Source of the DNA: DAHUZL01 sp035533215
Lineage (GTDB): Bacteria; Chloroflexota; Dormibacteria; Aeolococcales; Bog-877
Assembly (NCBI GenBank): GCA_035533215.1
Contig: DATLUG010000006.1
Location: 18,393-82,392, forward strand
DNA: 64,000 bases
Direction of reading: 5' to 3'
Part shown: one piece after another, positions 17,057 to 24,826 of the stretch
Numbering within the stretch: position 1 is the first letter of the stretch
How the letters are laid out: each line of letters starts with the position of its first letter
The notes under the pieces: model-generated
Seen by the model: the letters and a program-made list of their open reading frames with translations, nothing else
The model's database searches: none
Told to the model about the DNA's origin: nothing
Made by a program: the position numbers and the translations under genes

Positions 17057-17886
17057 CGGCGGCCCGCCGTCCCGCTCGCCCGCAGGGCGGCCGCCACCAG
17101 CACCCGGCAGGCGTCGCCGGGGTCGGCCGCGCGCAGCAGCCCCTCGCCGATCAGGACGGCGTCGGCCCCGGCCGCCTCCATCCGGCCCAGGTCGGCGGCG
17201 TCCCGGATCCCCGACTCCGCCACCACCACCACCCCGGCCGGCACCAGTGGGCGCAGCCGCTCGGTGACGGCGAGGTCGGTGGTCAGCCGGTCGAGGTCGC
17301 GGTTGTTGATCCCGAGGCACCCGGCCCCGGCCCCCAGGGCGGTCTCCACCTCCCTTTCCGTGTGAACCTCGACCACGGCGCCCATCCCCAGCTCGCCGGC
17401 CGCCCGCAGGCACGCCACCAGCACCGGCAGGGCCACCGCGGCGACGATCAGGAGGACCGCGTCGGCGCCGGCGGCGCGGGCCTCCGCCACCTGATACGGG
17501 TCGACGACGAAGTCCTTGCGCAGGCAGGCGAGCCCGCTCGCCTCCCGAGCCGCGCCGAGGTCCTCCAGCCGGCCCCCGAACTGCTCCGGCTCGGTGAGGA
17601 CGGACAGGGCGCCGGCGCCGCCCGCGGCGTAGGCGCGGCCGAGGGCGGCCGGGTCGAGGTCCGGCCGCAGGCTCCCCCCCGACGGCGAGCGGCGCTTGAT
17701 CTCCGCGATCACGGTCAGCCCCGGCTCCCCCAGCCGGGCCGCGAAGGGGCGGGGCGGGTCGGTCGCCGCCCGGGCCCGGGCGTGGTCCCAGAGGACCGCC
17801 GACGGCCGGGCGAGGCGCGCCGCCTCGAGCCGGCGGCGGGCGCCGTCGAGGAGCGGGCCCAGCGCACCGCCGGTGGGCCCGCTCAC
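17053..17886 (-). CDS. trpC: Indole-3-glycerol phosphate synthase
   Basis: 277 aa TIM barrel. VIAEIKRRSPSGG holds the first catalytic Lys, SVLTEPEQFGG the second site, LRKDFVVDPYQVAEARAAGADAVLLI the third, then LGINNRDLDRL and VVVAESGIRDAADLG. It turns carboxyphenylamino-deoxyribulose phosphate into indole-glycerol phosphate. It overlaps trpG and trpF by 4 nt each. In most operons trpD would sit between trpG and trpC; here it is missing. Confidence 0.95.
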   Translation of the reverse strand: MSGPTGGALGPLLDGARRRLEAARLARPSAVLWDHARARAATDPPRPFAARLGEPGLTVIAEIKRRSPSGGSLRPDLDPAALGRAYAAGGAGALSVLTEPEQFGGRLEDLGAAREASGLACLRKDFVVDPYQVAEARAAGADAVLLIVAAVALPVLVACLRAAGELGMGAVVEVHTEREVETALGAGAGCLGINNRDLDRLTTDLAVTERLRPLVPAGVVVVAESGIRDAADLGRMEAAGADAVLIGEGLLRAADPGDACRVLVAAALRASGTAGRR

Positions 17887-18482
17887 CCGAGCGCCCCGCT
17901 CTGGCCGCGCCAGGCGGCGGCCAGGGCGAGGAAGTTGCGGACCAGGCTGGGGCCCTCCAGGGTGAGGATCGACTCCGGGTGGAACTGCACCCCGAAGCTG
18001 GGGTGCGCCCGGTGCCGCAGGGCCATGATCACGCCGTCGTCCGCGGTGGCAGTCACGAGGAGCTCCTGCGGCAGCCCCTGCGGGTCGACCACCAGCGAGT
18101 GGTAGCGGGTGGCCGCGAACCGCAGGGGCAGCCCCTGGAAGAGCCCGTCGCCCCCGTGCTCGATCGCGCTCACCTTGCCGTGCATGACCCGGGACGCCCG
18201 CACCACCCGGCCGCCGTAGGCGACGCCGATGGCCTGGTGCCCGAGGCAGACCCCGAGGATCGGGACCCGGCCGCCGAGACGGCGGACCAGCTCGACGGAG
18301 ATGCCGGCGTCCTCGGGGATGCCCGGGCCGGGCGAGATCACGATCGCCTCCGGGCCCGAGGCCAGGACCCCCGCCACATCGACCTGGTCGTTGCGGACGA
18401 CGGTGGTGGTCTCGCCCAGCGCCTGCAGCAGCTGGACCAGGTTGTAGGTGAAGGAGTCGTAGTTGTCGAGGACCAGGATCAC
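17883..18482 (-). CDS. trpG: Anthranilate synthase component II (glutamine amidotransferase)
   Basis: 199 aa class I amidotransferase. ILVLDNYDSFTYNLVQ at the start, ISPGPGIPEDAG, catalytic Cys in ILGVCLGHQAIG, and the catalytic His-Glu pair in GVQFHPESIL. It feeds ammonia to TrpE. It is a stand-alone subunit, not fused to TrpD. It may also serve p-aminobenzoate synthesis, as in many bacteria with one copy. It lies 34 nt downstream of trpE. Confidence 0.95.
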   Translation of the reverse strand: MILVLDNYDSFTYNLVQLLQALGETTTVVRNDQVDVAGVLASGPEAIVISPGPGIPEDAGISVELVRRLGGRVPILGVCLGHQAIGVAYGGRVVRASRVMHGKVSAIEHGGDGLFQGLPLRFAATRYHSLVVDPQGLPQELLVTATADDGVIMALRHRAHPSFGVQFHPESILTLEGPSLVRNFLALAAAWRGQSGALG

Positions 18483-18516
18483 GGGGGCGCCAGCAGCGGC
18501 CGGGGCCGCGGAAGGG

Positions 18517-20031
18517 TCACGGCCCCGGCTGCAGGCCGGCGTTGGCCATCGCCACCGCCCGGAGCTGCGCCGACACCTTGTTGTCGATCTCGAGCGCCTC
18601 CTGGTCGGGGTCGCTGTCGGCCACGATGCCCGCCGAGGCCTGGGCGTAGGCCACCCCGTCCTTCACCACGATGGTGCGGATGACGATGGCGAAGTCCAGG
18701 GCCCGGCCCCCGAACGCGACGTGGCCGACCGTCCCGGCGTAGACGCCGCGGGCCTCCGGCTCCAGCTCGGCGATCAGCTCCATCGCCCGGATCTTCGGCG
18801 CCCCGGTGACGGTGCCGGCGGGGAAGCACTCGCGCAGCACCCGCAGGGCGGAGACCCCGGGCGGGAGCTGGGCCTCCACCTGGCTGACCAGGTGCATCAC
18901 GTGGGAGTAGCGCTCCACCACCATCAGGTCGGTCACCCGGACGCTGCCCGCGACGGCGACCCGGCCCAGGTCGTTGCGGCCGAGGTCCACCAGCATGACA
19001 TGCTCGGCCCGCTCCTTCTCGCTGGCGGCCAGCTCGGCCTCCAGCGCCAGGTCCCGCTCCGGGGTGTCACCCCGGCGACGGGTGCCGGCGATCGGACGGT
19101 AGGTGGCGAGGCGGTCCTCGACCCGCACCAGCGGCTCCGGGCTGGCCCCGATCACGTGGAGGTCGGGCAGGGCCAGGTGGAACATGTAGGGGCTGGGGTT
19201 GATGTGCCGGAGGGCGCGGTAGAGGTCGAAGGGGGGGCAGCGCAGCGGCACCGAGAAGCGCCGCCCGATCTGCACCTGGAAGATGTCGCCGGCCAGGATG
19301 TGGGCCTTGGCCTCCGCCACCGCGGCCAGGAAGTCGGCGCGCGACCAGTTGGGGGTCGCCGGCAGCGGCGCGCCCCGGCTCGCGGCGACGGAGGCGAGCC
19401 CTGGCGGGCGGGGCCGCTGGAGGCGGCGGTGGAGCTGCTCCAGGCGCGACACCGCCAGCCGGTACCCGTTCTCCACCTTGCGGTGCTGGCGGGTGTCGAC
19501 GTGGGTGACGAGCAGGAGCCGCTGGGCGAGGTGGTCGAACACGAGCAGGGTCTCGGCGATGCCGAACCAGGCGTCGGGCACCAGGAGGCGGTCCTGCCGC
19601 GGCGGCGGCAGCCGCTCGTACCACCGGCTCGCCTCGTACGCCAGGTAGCCGATCGCGCCGCCGTGGAAGCGGGGTGGCAGCCCCGCGACCGCGGCCACCA
19701 CCCGGTCGCCGATCAGGCGGTCCACCACCGCCAGCGGGTCGTCGTAGGGGAGCTCGGTGGTCTGGCCGCGGACCGTGTGGCGGCAGACGCCGTCCCGGAA
19801 GGACAGGGTCTGGACGAAGTCGCGGCCGAGGACCGAGTAGCGGGCCCAGCGCTCCCCGCCCTCGACGCTCTCCAGAAGGAAGGCCGGCGGCTCCGCCCCC
19901 AGCCGCAGCAGGGCGGAGACCGGGGTGTCGCAGTCGGCGAGGAGCTCGACCACCACCGGGATGAGGTCGTGGTCCCGGGCCAGCACCCGCACCTCCTCCA
20001 GCGACGGGCGCGGGGTCGGCAGGGCGGCCAC
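18517..20031 (-). CDS. trpE: Anthranilate synthase component I
   Basis: 504 aa chorismate-binding enzyme. The N-terminal domain holds FLLESVEGGERWARYSVLG with the feedback-site LLES element, and the C-terminal half has FQVQIGRRFSVPL, GASPEPLVRVEDR, the PIAGTRRRGDTPE stretch, MLVDLGRNDLGRVA, VTGAPKIRAMELI and AYAQASAGIVADSDPDQE. Start at a GTG; no Trp-rich leader or attenuator-like hairpin with T-run is visible in the 86 nt upstream, so control is probably by feedback inhibition or an operator not seen here. First gene of the trp block. Confidence 0.95.
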   Translation of the reverse strand: MAALPTPRPSLEEVRVLARDHDLIPVVVELLADCDTPVSALLRLGAEPPAFLLESVEGGERWARYSVLGRDFVQTLSFRDGVCRHTVRGQTTELPYDDPLAVVDRLIGDRVVAAVAGLPPRFHGGAIGYLAYEASRWYERLPPPRQDRLLVPDAWFGIAETLLVFDHLAQRLLLVTHVDTRQHRKVENGYRLAVSRLEQLHRRLQRPRPPGLASVAASRGAPLPATPNWSRADFLAAVAEAKAHILAGDIFQVQIGRRFSVPLRCPPFDLYRALRHINPSPYMFHLALPDLHVIGASPEPLVRVEDRLATYRPIAGTRRRGDTPERDLALEAELAASEKERAEHVMLVDLGRNDLGRVAVAGSVRVTDLMVVERYSHVMHLVSQVEAQLPPGVSALRVLRECFPAGTVTGAPKIRAMELIAELEPEARGVYAGTVGHVAFGGRALDFAIVIRTIVVKDGVAYAQASAGIVADSDPDQEALEIDNKVSAQLRAVAMANAGLQPGP

Positions 20032-20117
20032 CTCGAACGCCAGGGCTCAGCCGCGGCCGGGGGTGCGGCGACGGCGGCTCGGGCGGACGGGAGCGGCGGC
20101 CGAGCCGAGGCCCCCGC

Positions 20118-20432
20118 TCACCCCACCACCCGGAACGTCGTGAGGGGGCTGTCGATCGGCAGGTCCCGCCGCTCCACCTGCGTCACCTCGGCGGCGGCCG
20201 GCCCCCGAGCGATCCGGCGCTCCACCCGGTCCACCGCGTCCGCCGGCCCCTCCACCACCGCCTCCACCTCGCCGGCGTCGGTGTTGCGCACCCAGCCGCC
20301 CACCCCGTGCTGCTCGGCCACCCGGGCGGCGAACACCCGGAAGCCCACCATCTGCACCCGCCCGCGGACGGTGAGCTGACGCCGGACCCGATCCGGCCCT
20401 GGGCCGGGCGCAGGCGGATGATCCCTTCCCAT
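20118..20432 (-). CDS. acyP: Acylphosphatase
   Basis: 104 aa. RGRVQMVGFRVFAARVAEQHG carries the phosphate cradle with the catalytic Arg (about residue 32), and GGWVRNTDAGEVEAVVEG the catalytic Asn (about 50). It hydrolyses carboxyl-phosphates such as acetyl phosphate. A short Pro-rich N-terminal extension precedes the core. No ribosome-binding site is visible; TACCCT lies exactly 6 nt before the ATG. Confidence 0.92.
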   Translation of the reverse strand: MGRDHPPAPGPGPDRVRRQLTVRGRVQMVGFRVFAARVAEQHGVGGWVRNTDAGEVEAVVEGPADAVDRVERRIARGPAAAEVTQVERRDLPIDSPLTTFRVVG

Positions 20433-20438
20433 CGTGGG

Positions 20439-20444
20439 AGGGTA
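20439..20444 (-). promoter_or_regulatory. Leaderless-type -10 box (TACCCT) of acyP
   Basis: Minus-strand TACCCT-CCCACG-ATG: the box ends 6 nt before the start codon, so transcription would start at or next to the ATG. The same TAnnnT-N6 arrangement is seen before the genes at 26253 and 30125. Confidence 0.5.
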
Positions 20445-20480
20445 GCGAAACCGGGGCCGGCGACGCGTCGCGCCGGTCCC

Positions 20481-21020
20481 TCACTTGAGGGTGGTCGCCG
20501 GCCCCTCCTCGACCCGGGCGAGCATGAAGAGGAGGTCGGAGAGACGGTTGAGGTAGCGGAGGACCTCGCGGTTGCCGAGCTCGCCCGCCCGCTCGACGCT
20601 CACCGCCCGGCGCTCGGCCCGCCGCACCACCGTGCGGGCCAGGTCGAGCGCCGCGGCCGCGGTCGTTCCCCCCGGGAGGACGAAGCTCGCCGGCAGGGGA
20701 TGCCGTGCCTCCAGCTCGTGGACCTGCGCCTCCAGGCGGTCGGCGGCGTCGGGGCCGAGGGTCGGGAAGTGGGCGAGGAGACGGTCGCGCGCGTCCTTCC
20801 CGGTGGCCAGCTCGGCGCCCACCGTGAAGGCCTCCCGCTGGAGCGCGAGCAGCAGCGCCCGCGTCTCCTCGCGGGTGCTGAGGGCGCGGGCCAGCCCCAT
20901 CGCGGAGATCGCCTCGTCGAGCGCGCCGTAGGCCTCGGTGCGGCGGTCGTCCTTGGCCACCCGCCCGCCATACAGGAGCTGGGTCTCGCCGCGGTCGCCG
21001 CCGCGGGTGACGATGCTCAT
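20481..21020 (-). CDS. Cob(I)alamin adenosyltransferase, PduO type
   Basis: 179 aa, ATP:corrinoid adenosyltransferase that makes adenosylcobalamin. The N terminus VTRGGDRGETQLLYGGRVAKDD holds the ATP site (TRxGDxGxT family pattern), RTEAYGALDEAISAMGLAR and the C-terminal DLARTVVRRAERRAV and YLNRLSDLLFMLAR are typical of the PduO/CobO-like five-helix fold. ATG overlaps the stop of trxB (ATGA). No B12-dependent enzyme is in the window. Confidence 0.93.
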   Translation of the reverse strand: MSIVTRGGDRGETQLLYGGRVAKDDRRTEAYGALDEAISAMGLARALSTREETRALLLALQREAFTVGAELATGKDARDRLLAHFPTLGPDAADRLEAQVHELEARHPLPASFVLPGGTTAAAALDLARTVVRRAERRAVSVERAGELGNREVLRYLNRLSDLLFMLARVEEGPATTLK

Positions 21021-21970
21021 CCGGCGGCGGCCCGCGGGGCCTGCTCCTCCTCCACGTACTTGGTCGCGGCCACCGCCGCGGTGGTGGCGTCACCGACCGC
21101 GGTGGTGATCTGGCGGGTGAGCTGGGCGCGGACGTCGCCGGCGGCGAAGATCCCAGCGACGCTGGTCTGCATGACGTCGTCGGTGCGGTAGTAGCCCTGC
21201 CCGTCGTGGTCGACGTGGGCGGCGACCAGCCCGGTGTTGGGCAGGAAGCCCACGAAGACGAACACGCCGCCGACGGCGAGCTCGCGCGGCGCCTGGCTGT
21301 GCACGTCGCGCAGGCGCAGCCCGGTGACCCGCTGGCCGTCGCCCAGCACCGCCTCGACCACATGGTCCAGCACGAAGTCGATCTTCTCGTTGGCGCGCGC
21401 GCGCGCCACCAGCAGGGGCTGGGCACGGAACTGGTCGCGGCGGTGGATCACCGTCACCCGCGAGGCGTAGCGGGTGAGGAAGCCCGCCTCCTCCAGGGCG
21501 GCATCGCCGCCGCCGACCACGGCGAGGTGCTCTCCGCGGAAGAAGGCGCCGTCGCAGATCGCGCAGTACGACACCCCGCGGCCGGCGTAGGGCTGCTCGC
21601 CGGGGACCTCCAGTTTGCGCGGCACCCCGCCGGCGGTGATGATCACCGCATCGGCGGTGGCGGGCGGCCCCTCCTCGACCTCGATCCGGTGCCGCCCGTC
21701 CGGCAGCGGGACCACCTGGGTCACCCGGGCCTGGACCAGCTCGGCCCCGAAGCGCAGGCTGTGGTCGGCCATCCGCTGGGCGAGCTCGACCCCCTTGATG
21801 CTCTCGAACCCCGGGTAATCCTCGATCAGCTCGGTGTTGAGGAGCTCGCCGCCGGGCACCTTGGCCTCGAACAGGGCGGTCCGCTTGAGCGCTCGGGCGG
21901 CGTACATGGCCGCGGTCATGCCGGCGGGACCGGCCCCGATCACCGCGACGTCGTAGTGGCGCTCGTCCAT
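21017..21970 (-). CDS. trxB: Thioredoxin reductase
   Basis: 317 aa flavoprotein. FAD motif VAVIGAGPAGMTAAMYAAR, redox pair C136-A-I-C139 in SYCAICDGAFF, NADPH motif AVVGGGDAALEEAGFL, and the C-terminal GIFAAGDVRAQLTRQITTAVGD. It passes electrons from NADPH to thioredoxin. AAGG lies just before the ATG. It is coupled to the adenosyltransferase gene by a 4-nt overlap. There is no thioredoxin gene beside it. Confidence 0.95.
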   Translation of the reverse strand: MDERHYDVAVIGAGPAGMTAAMYAARALKRTALFEAKVPGGELLNTELIEDYPGFESIKGVELAQRMADHSLRFGAELVQARVTQVVPLPDGRHRIEVEEGPPATADAVIITAGGVPRKLEVPGEQPYAGRGVSYCAICDGAFFRGEHLAVVGGGDAALEEAGFLTRYASRVTVIHRRDQFRAQPLLVARARANEKIDFVLDHVVEAVLGDGQRVTGLRLRDVHSQAPRELAVGGVFVFVGFLPNTGLVAAHVDHDGQGYYRTDDVMQTSVAGIFAAGDVRAQLTRQITTAVGDATTAAVAATKYVEEEQAPRAAAG

Positions 21971-21982
21971 CGTGCCTTCATG

Positions 21983-22906
21983 CTACCCAGCCCGGGCCCC
22001 CGGCCAACCCCGCCAGCGGCCCACGTCCCGCCGCAGGATGGCGACCGGGATGGCGAAGGCGCCGGTGCCGGAGCGGGCGGCCAGGGTCAGGACCCCGACC
22101 ACCTGGCCCCGCTCGGTGAGCACCGGCCCGCCGCTGTTGCCGGGAAAGATCCGGGAGGGCATGCGCAGGAGGCCGCGGTAGTCCCGGTTCCCGCCGCGGT
22201 CGCCGCCGACCACGGTGGCCGCCTCGTCGAGCCCCACGATCCGGGACTCGGTCACCGGCCGCCGCCCGGTCGCCCCCTCGGCGGCCAGCACCACCACCGG
22301 CTCGCCCAGCGGTGCCGCCGAGGGGGCGAGGGGGAAGGCAGGCTCGTCCAGCCCGAACACGTGCAGCAGGGCGAGGTCCCGGCGGGGATCGGCCCGCGCC
22401 ACCACCGCGGTGTACTCCCGCTGGTCGGCCGCGAGCACGTGGATGGTGACCCCGCTGCGGACGACATGGTCGTTGGTGATGAAGTCGCCCCGGCCGTCGA
22501 TCGGCCAGGCGGTGCCGAGCTCCTCGGTGCTGCGTCCGAGCGCCACCACCGTCACCACCTCGGGGAGGTCGCCGGACGCCACCCGCGCCAGGACCCGGAG
22601 GGCGGCGACGCTGGGCGCGGCGGCGAGGTCGGCCGCGCCGGCGCGGTGGAGCGCCCAGACGGCGGTGCCCAGGGTCGCGCCCACGGCTCCCAGGACGACC
22701 AGGGCCACCGCCGTCCCCGCCCGTCGCCAGGCGCGCCCCCGCCGGCCGGCGGGGGCCGGCGGGGTGTCGACCGGTGCCGGGGGCGCCGGCGACGCCGCGG
22801 CGGCCGCGACCCAGGGCAGGGGCGCTCCCTGCGGCGGAGGGTCCGCCGGGTCGGCCGGGCCCTCGCCCGGCACCGCCGCCGCTCCCGCTCCCCGGAGGCT
22901 GGTCAT
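21983..22906 (-). CDS. Membrane-anchored trypsin-like serine protease
   Basis: 307 aa. A Pro/Ala-rich cytoplasmic head (about 1-58), one membrane helix (about 63-88), then an exported protease domain with the triad His147 (TNDHVV), Asp177 (PRRDLALLH) and Ser in FPGNSGGPVL near residue 260. No PDZ domain follows, unlike HtrA/DegP. The ATG at 22906 has GGGAG upstream; the frame extends further into the tRNA but that is not credible. It is likely an envelope quality-control or regulatory protease. It lies 12 nt upstream of trxB. Confidence 0.85.
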   Translation of the reverse strand: MTSLRGAGAAAVPGEGPADPADPPPQGAPLPWVAAAAASPAPPAPVDTPPAPAGRRGRAWRRAGTAVALVVLGAVGATLGTAVWALHRAGAADLAAAPSVAALRVLARVASGDLPEVVTVVALGRSTEELGTAWPIDGRGDFITNDHVVRSGVTIHVLAADQREYTAVVARADPRRDLALLHVFGLDEPAFPLAPSAAPLGEPVVVLAAEGATGRRPVTESRIVGLDEAATVVGGDRGGNRDYRGLLRMPSRIFPGNSGGPVLTERGQVVGVLTLAARSGTGAFAIPVAILRRDVGRWRGWPGARAG

Positions 22907-22962
22907 GGCATTCCACTCCCGTCGGTGCGGACGGCGTCCCGCTCCGATCGTCTGGGCCGACC

Positions 22963-23049
22963 TGGTGCCGGGAGCGGGACTCGAACCCGCACGCACTGAC
23001 GTGCACAGCGCCCTGAACGCTGCGTGTCTACCAGTTCCACCATCCCGGC
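22963..23049 (-). tRNA. tRNA-Leu (CAG)
   Basis: 87 nt including an encoded CCA. Acceptor GCCGGGA pairs with TCCCGGC; D arm with GGTGGAACTGGTAGAC; anticodon loop TTCAGGG gives CAG; a long class II variable arm follows, and the T arm is GCGGGTTCGAGTCCCGC. It reads CUG codons, the most used Leu codon at this GC content. Confidence 0.97.
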
Positions 23050-23092
23050 CGGTGCTCCGAGATGCTATCGCAGCGCCGGGGGGCCGGGCGGC

Positions 23093-23323
23093 TCAGCTGA
23101 TCCGGATCTGGATCAGGGCGATGACCGCGAACGCGAAGCCGAGGGCGATCGACACGTGGAAGAGCGTGCGCTCCAGCCCGCGACGGGTGCGATAGCCGCC
23201 GCCGCCGTCGGAGCCGCCCCCGATGGTCCCACCGAGGCCGCTGGCCTTGGGGGTCTGGAGCAGGATGGTGGCCATGATCACGATGGCGATGGCCACGTCC
23301 AGAGCGCCGAACAGGGTCTTCAT
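23093..23323 (-). CDS. secG: Preprotein translocase subunit SecG
   Basis: 76 aa with two membrane helices (about 5-22 and 55-74) and between them ILLQTPKASGLGGTIGGGSDG, the conserved SecG loop. It assists SecYE. The ATG overlaps the stop of the JAMM peptidase gene (ATGA), an unusual coupling partner, and tRNA-Leu follows 43 nt later. In many bacteria secG likewise sits beside enolase and a tRNA-Leu. Confidence 0.95.
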   Translation of the reverse strand: MKTLFGALDVAIAIVIMATILLQTPKASGLGGTIGGGSDGGGGYRTRRGLERTLFHVSIALGFAFAVIALIQIRIS

Positions 23324-23856
23324 CCTCGCTCCACCGTCATGTCAGCCGGGAGTATAGCCCCGCCCGCAGGCGCTCCCGGTCCCGGCCCGTCCTGCCCCGG
23401 GGGACCACCCGTGCCCGGCGGCCCGGGGACCGCCACCTCCGGCACCATCGGGACGGCGTCGAAGCGGCGGGCGGGCTCGTCCAGGACCCAGGCGGTGGCC
23501 GCCGCCACCCGGCCCCGCTCGACCGCGATGACGACGTAGTGGTAGCCGGGCCAGGCGCGCTCGGTGTCGAACGGGCTCGGTCTGGCGGGGTGGTCGGGGT
23601 GGGTGTGGTAGAAGCCGACCACCTCCAGGCCGCGCTGGCGGGCGAGGCGGTCGGCGCGCAGGATGTCGGCGGGGTCGAGCTCGTAGCGGTCCAGCCGGCG
23701 CTCCTGGACCAGGTTGCGTCCCTCGACCACCACCGTCACCCGGGTCACATCGCCCGCCGCCGCCCCGACCAGGACCCCGCACCCCTCCTCGGGATAGGCG
23801 GCGGCGGCGAGGCGCCAGAGACGCCCGGCCTCGCCCTCCTCGACCACCAGGGTCAT
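23320..23856 (-). CDS. JAMM/Mov34-family metallopeptidase (Mec-like)
   Basis: 178 aa. The zinc site is complete: Glu23/24 in YPEEGCG, His84 and His86 in FYHTHPDHPARPSPFD, with Ser94 and Asp97. In mycobacteria the homologue Mec cleaves cysteine from the C terminus of the sulfur carrier CysO. Here the gene is overlapped by cysM (ATGA), which strongly suggests the same CysM/Mec pathway, but no carrier gene lies between them. The last ~45 residues are a Pro/Gly-rich tail not expected in the family. Confidence 0.9.
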   Translation of the reverse strand: MTLVVEEGEAGRLWRLAAAAYPEEGCGVLVGAAAGDVTRVTVVVEGRNLVQERRLDRYELDPADILRADRLARQRGLEVVGFYHTHPDHPARPSPFDTERAWPGYHYVVIAVERGRVAAATAWVLDEPARRFDAVPMVPEVAVPGPPGTGGPPGQDGPGPGAPAGGAILPADMTVERG

Positions 23857-24809
23857 CGGCCCGCGGCCCCGAAGAGCCCGGAGCTGAGGTAGCGATCGCC
23901 GCGGTCGCTGAAGATGACGACGACCACGCCATCGGTGAGCCCCTCTCGGATCAGCGCGCGCACCCCCCACAGGGCCAGCCCGGAGGAGTGCCCGGCCAGG
24001 ATCCCCTCGCGCAGGGCCAGCTCGCGGCCGAGCGCATAGGCGTCGCCGGTGGGCCCGTACAGGCGCCGGTCGGCGAGGGCGGGGTCGTAGATGCCGGGGA
24101 CGATCGCCGCGGCCATGAACTTGAGGCCCTCCAGACCGTGGAAGGCGTCGTCCGGCTCCAGGCTGATGCACTGCACCTTGCGGTTGTAGGCACGCAGCCG
24201 CCGGGTGCAGCCGACGAAGGTCCCGCTGGTCCCGAGGCCCGCCAGGAAGTGGGTGACGGTCCCCCGCGTCTGCTCCCAGATCTCCACCCCGGTGGTGTCG
24301 TAATGGGCCTGCCAGTTGGCGGGGTTGTTGTACTGGTCGGGGACGAAGTAGGCGTCGGGGTTGGCGTCGTGGACCTCGCGGCAGCGCAGGATGGCACCGT
24401 CGCTGCCCTCCTGCGGGTCGCTGAAGACGATGGTGGCCCCGTACGCCTCGCACAGCTGGCGCCGCTCCTCGCTGACGTTGGCCGGCATCACGAGGGTCAC
24501 CCGGTGGCCGAACGCCGCCCCCAGCATCGCGTAGGCCACCCCGGTGTTGCCGCTGGTGCTGTCGAGGATCACCCGATCCCTGGTCAGCGCCCCGGTCCGC
24601 TCGCCCTCGCGGAGCATCCGCAGCGCGGGACGGTCCTTCACCGAGCCGCCCGGGTTCATGAACTCGGCCTTGGCGTAGACCGCCAGCCCGGGCGCCTCCC
24701 GCTCGAACAGGCGGATGCGCAGGAGGGGGGTGTTGCCGACACAGTCGGCGATCCCGCGACCGCGCTCGGGCAGCACCAGACGCAGCGGCGAGGCGGACGA
24801 CGGCACCAT
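23853..24809 (-). CDS. cysM: Cysteine synthase, CysM-like
   Basis: 318 aa fold-type II PLP enzyme. Lys58 in FMNPGGSVKDR is the PLP lysine; TSGNTGVAYA binds phosphate; GLGTSGTFVG follows. The loop after EPDDAFHGLEGLKFM more closely recalls the mycobacterial CysM (O-phosphoserine/CysO) type than the HKIQGI loop of CysK; this is from memory, without alignment. It makes cysteine, probably using the thiocarboxylate of a sulfur carrier, then released by the adjacent JAMM peptidase. The ATG has no Shine-Dalgarno; TAGACT lies 7 nt upstream, within the gap after enolase, so the gene may have its own leaderless promoter. Confidence 0.9.
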   Translation of the reverse strand: MVPSSASPLRLVLPERGRGIADCVGNTPLLRIRLFEREAPGLAVYAKAEFMNPGGSVKDRPALRMLREGERTGALTRDRVILDSTSGNTGVAYAMLGAAFGHRVTLVMPANVSEERRQLCEAYGATIVFSDPQEGSDGAILRCREVHDANPDAYFVPDQYNNPANWQAHYDTTGVEIWEQTRGTVTHFLAGLGTSGTFVGCTRRLRAYNRKVQCISLEPDDAFHGLEGLKFMAAAIVPGIYDPALADRRLYGPTGDAYALGRELALREGILAGHSSGLALWGVRALIREGLTDGVVVVIFSDRGDRYLSSGLFGAAGR

Positions 24810-24816
24810 ATTCCCG

Positions 24817-24822
24817 AGTCTA
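24817..24822 (-). promoter_or_regulatory. Leaderless-type -10 box (TAGACT) of cysM
   Basis: Minus-strand TAGACT-CGGGAAT-ATG between the enolase stop and the cysM start; identical hexamer to that before the gene at 30125. It would allow cysM, mec and secG to be expressed without enolase. Confidence 0.45.
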
Positions 24823-24826
24823 CCAG

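Noticed and set aside
20032..20117. A Trp leader peptide/attenuator before trpE
   Set aside because: The short frame here (24 codons) has no Trp codons and no terminator hairpin with T-run.
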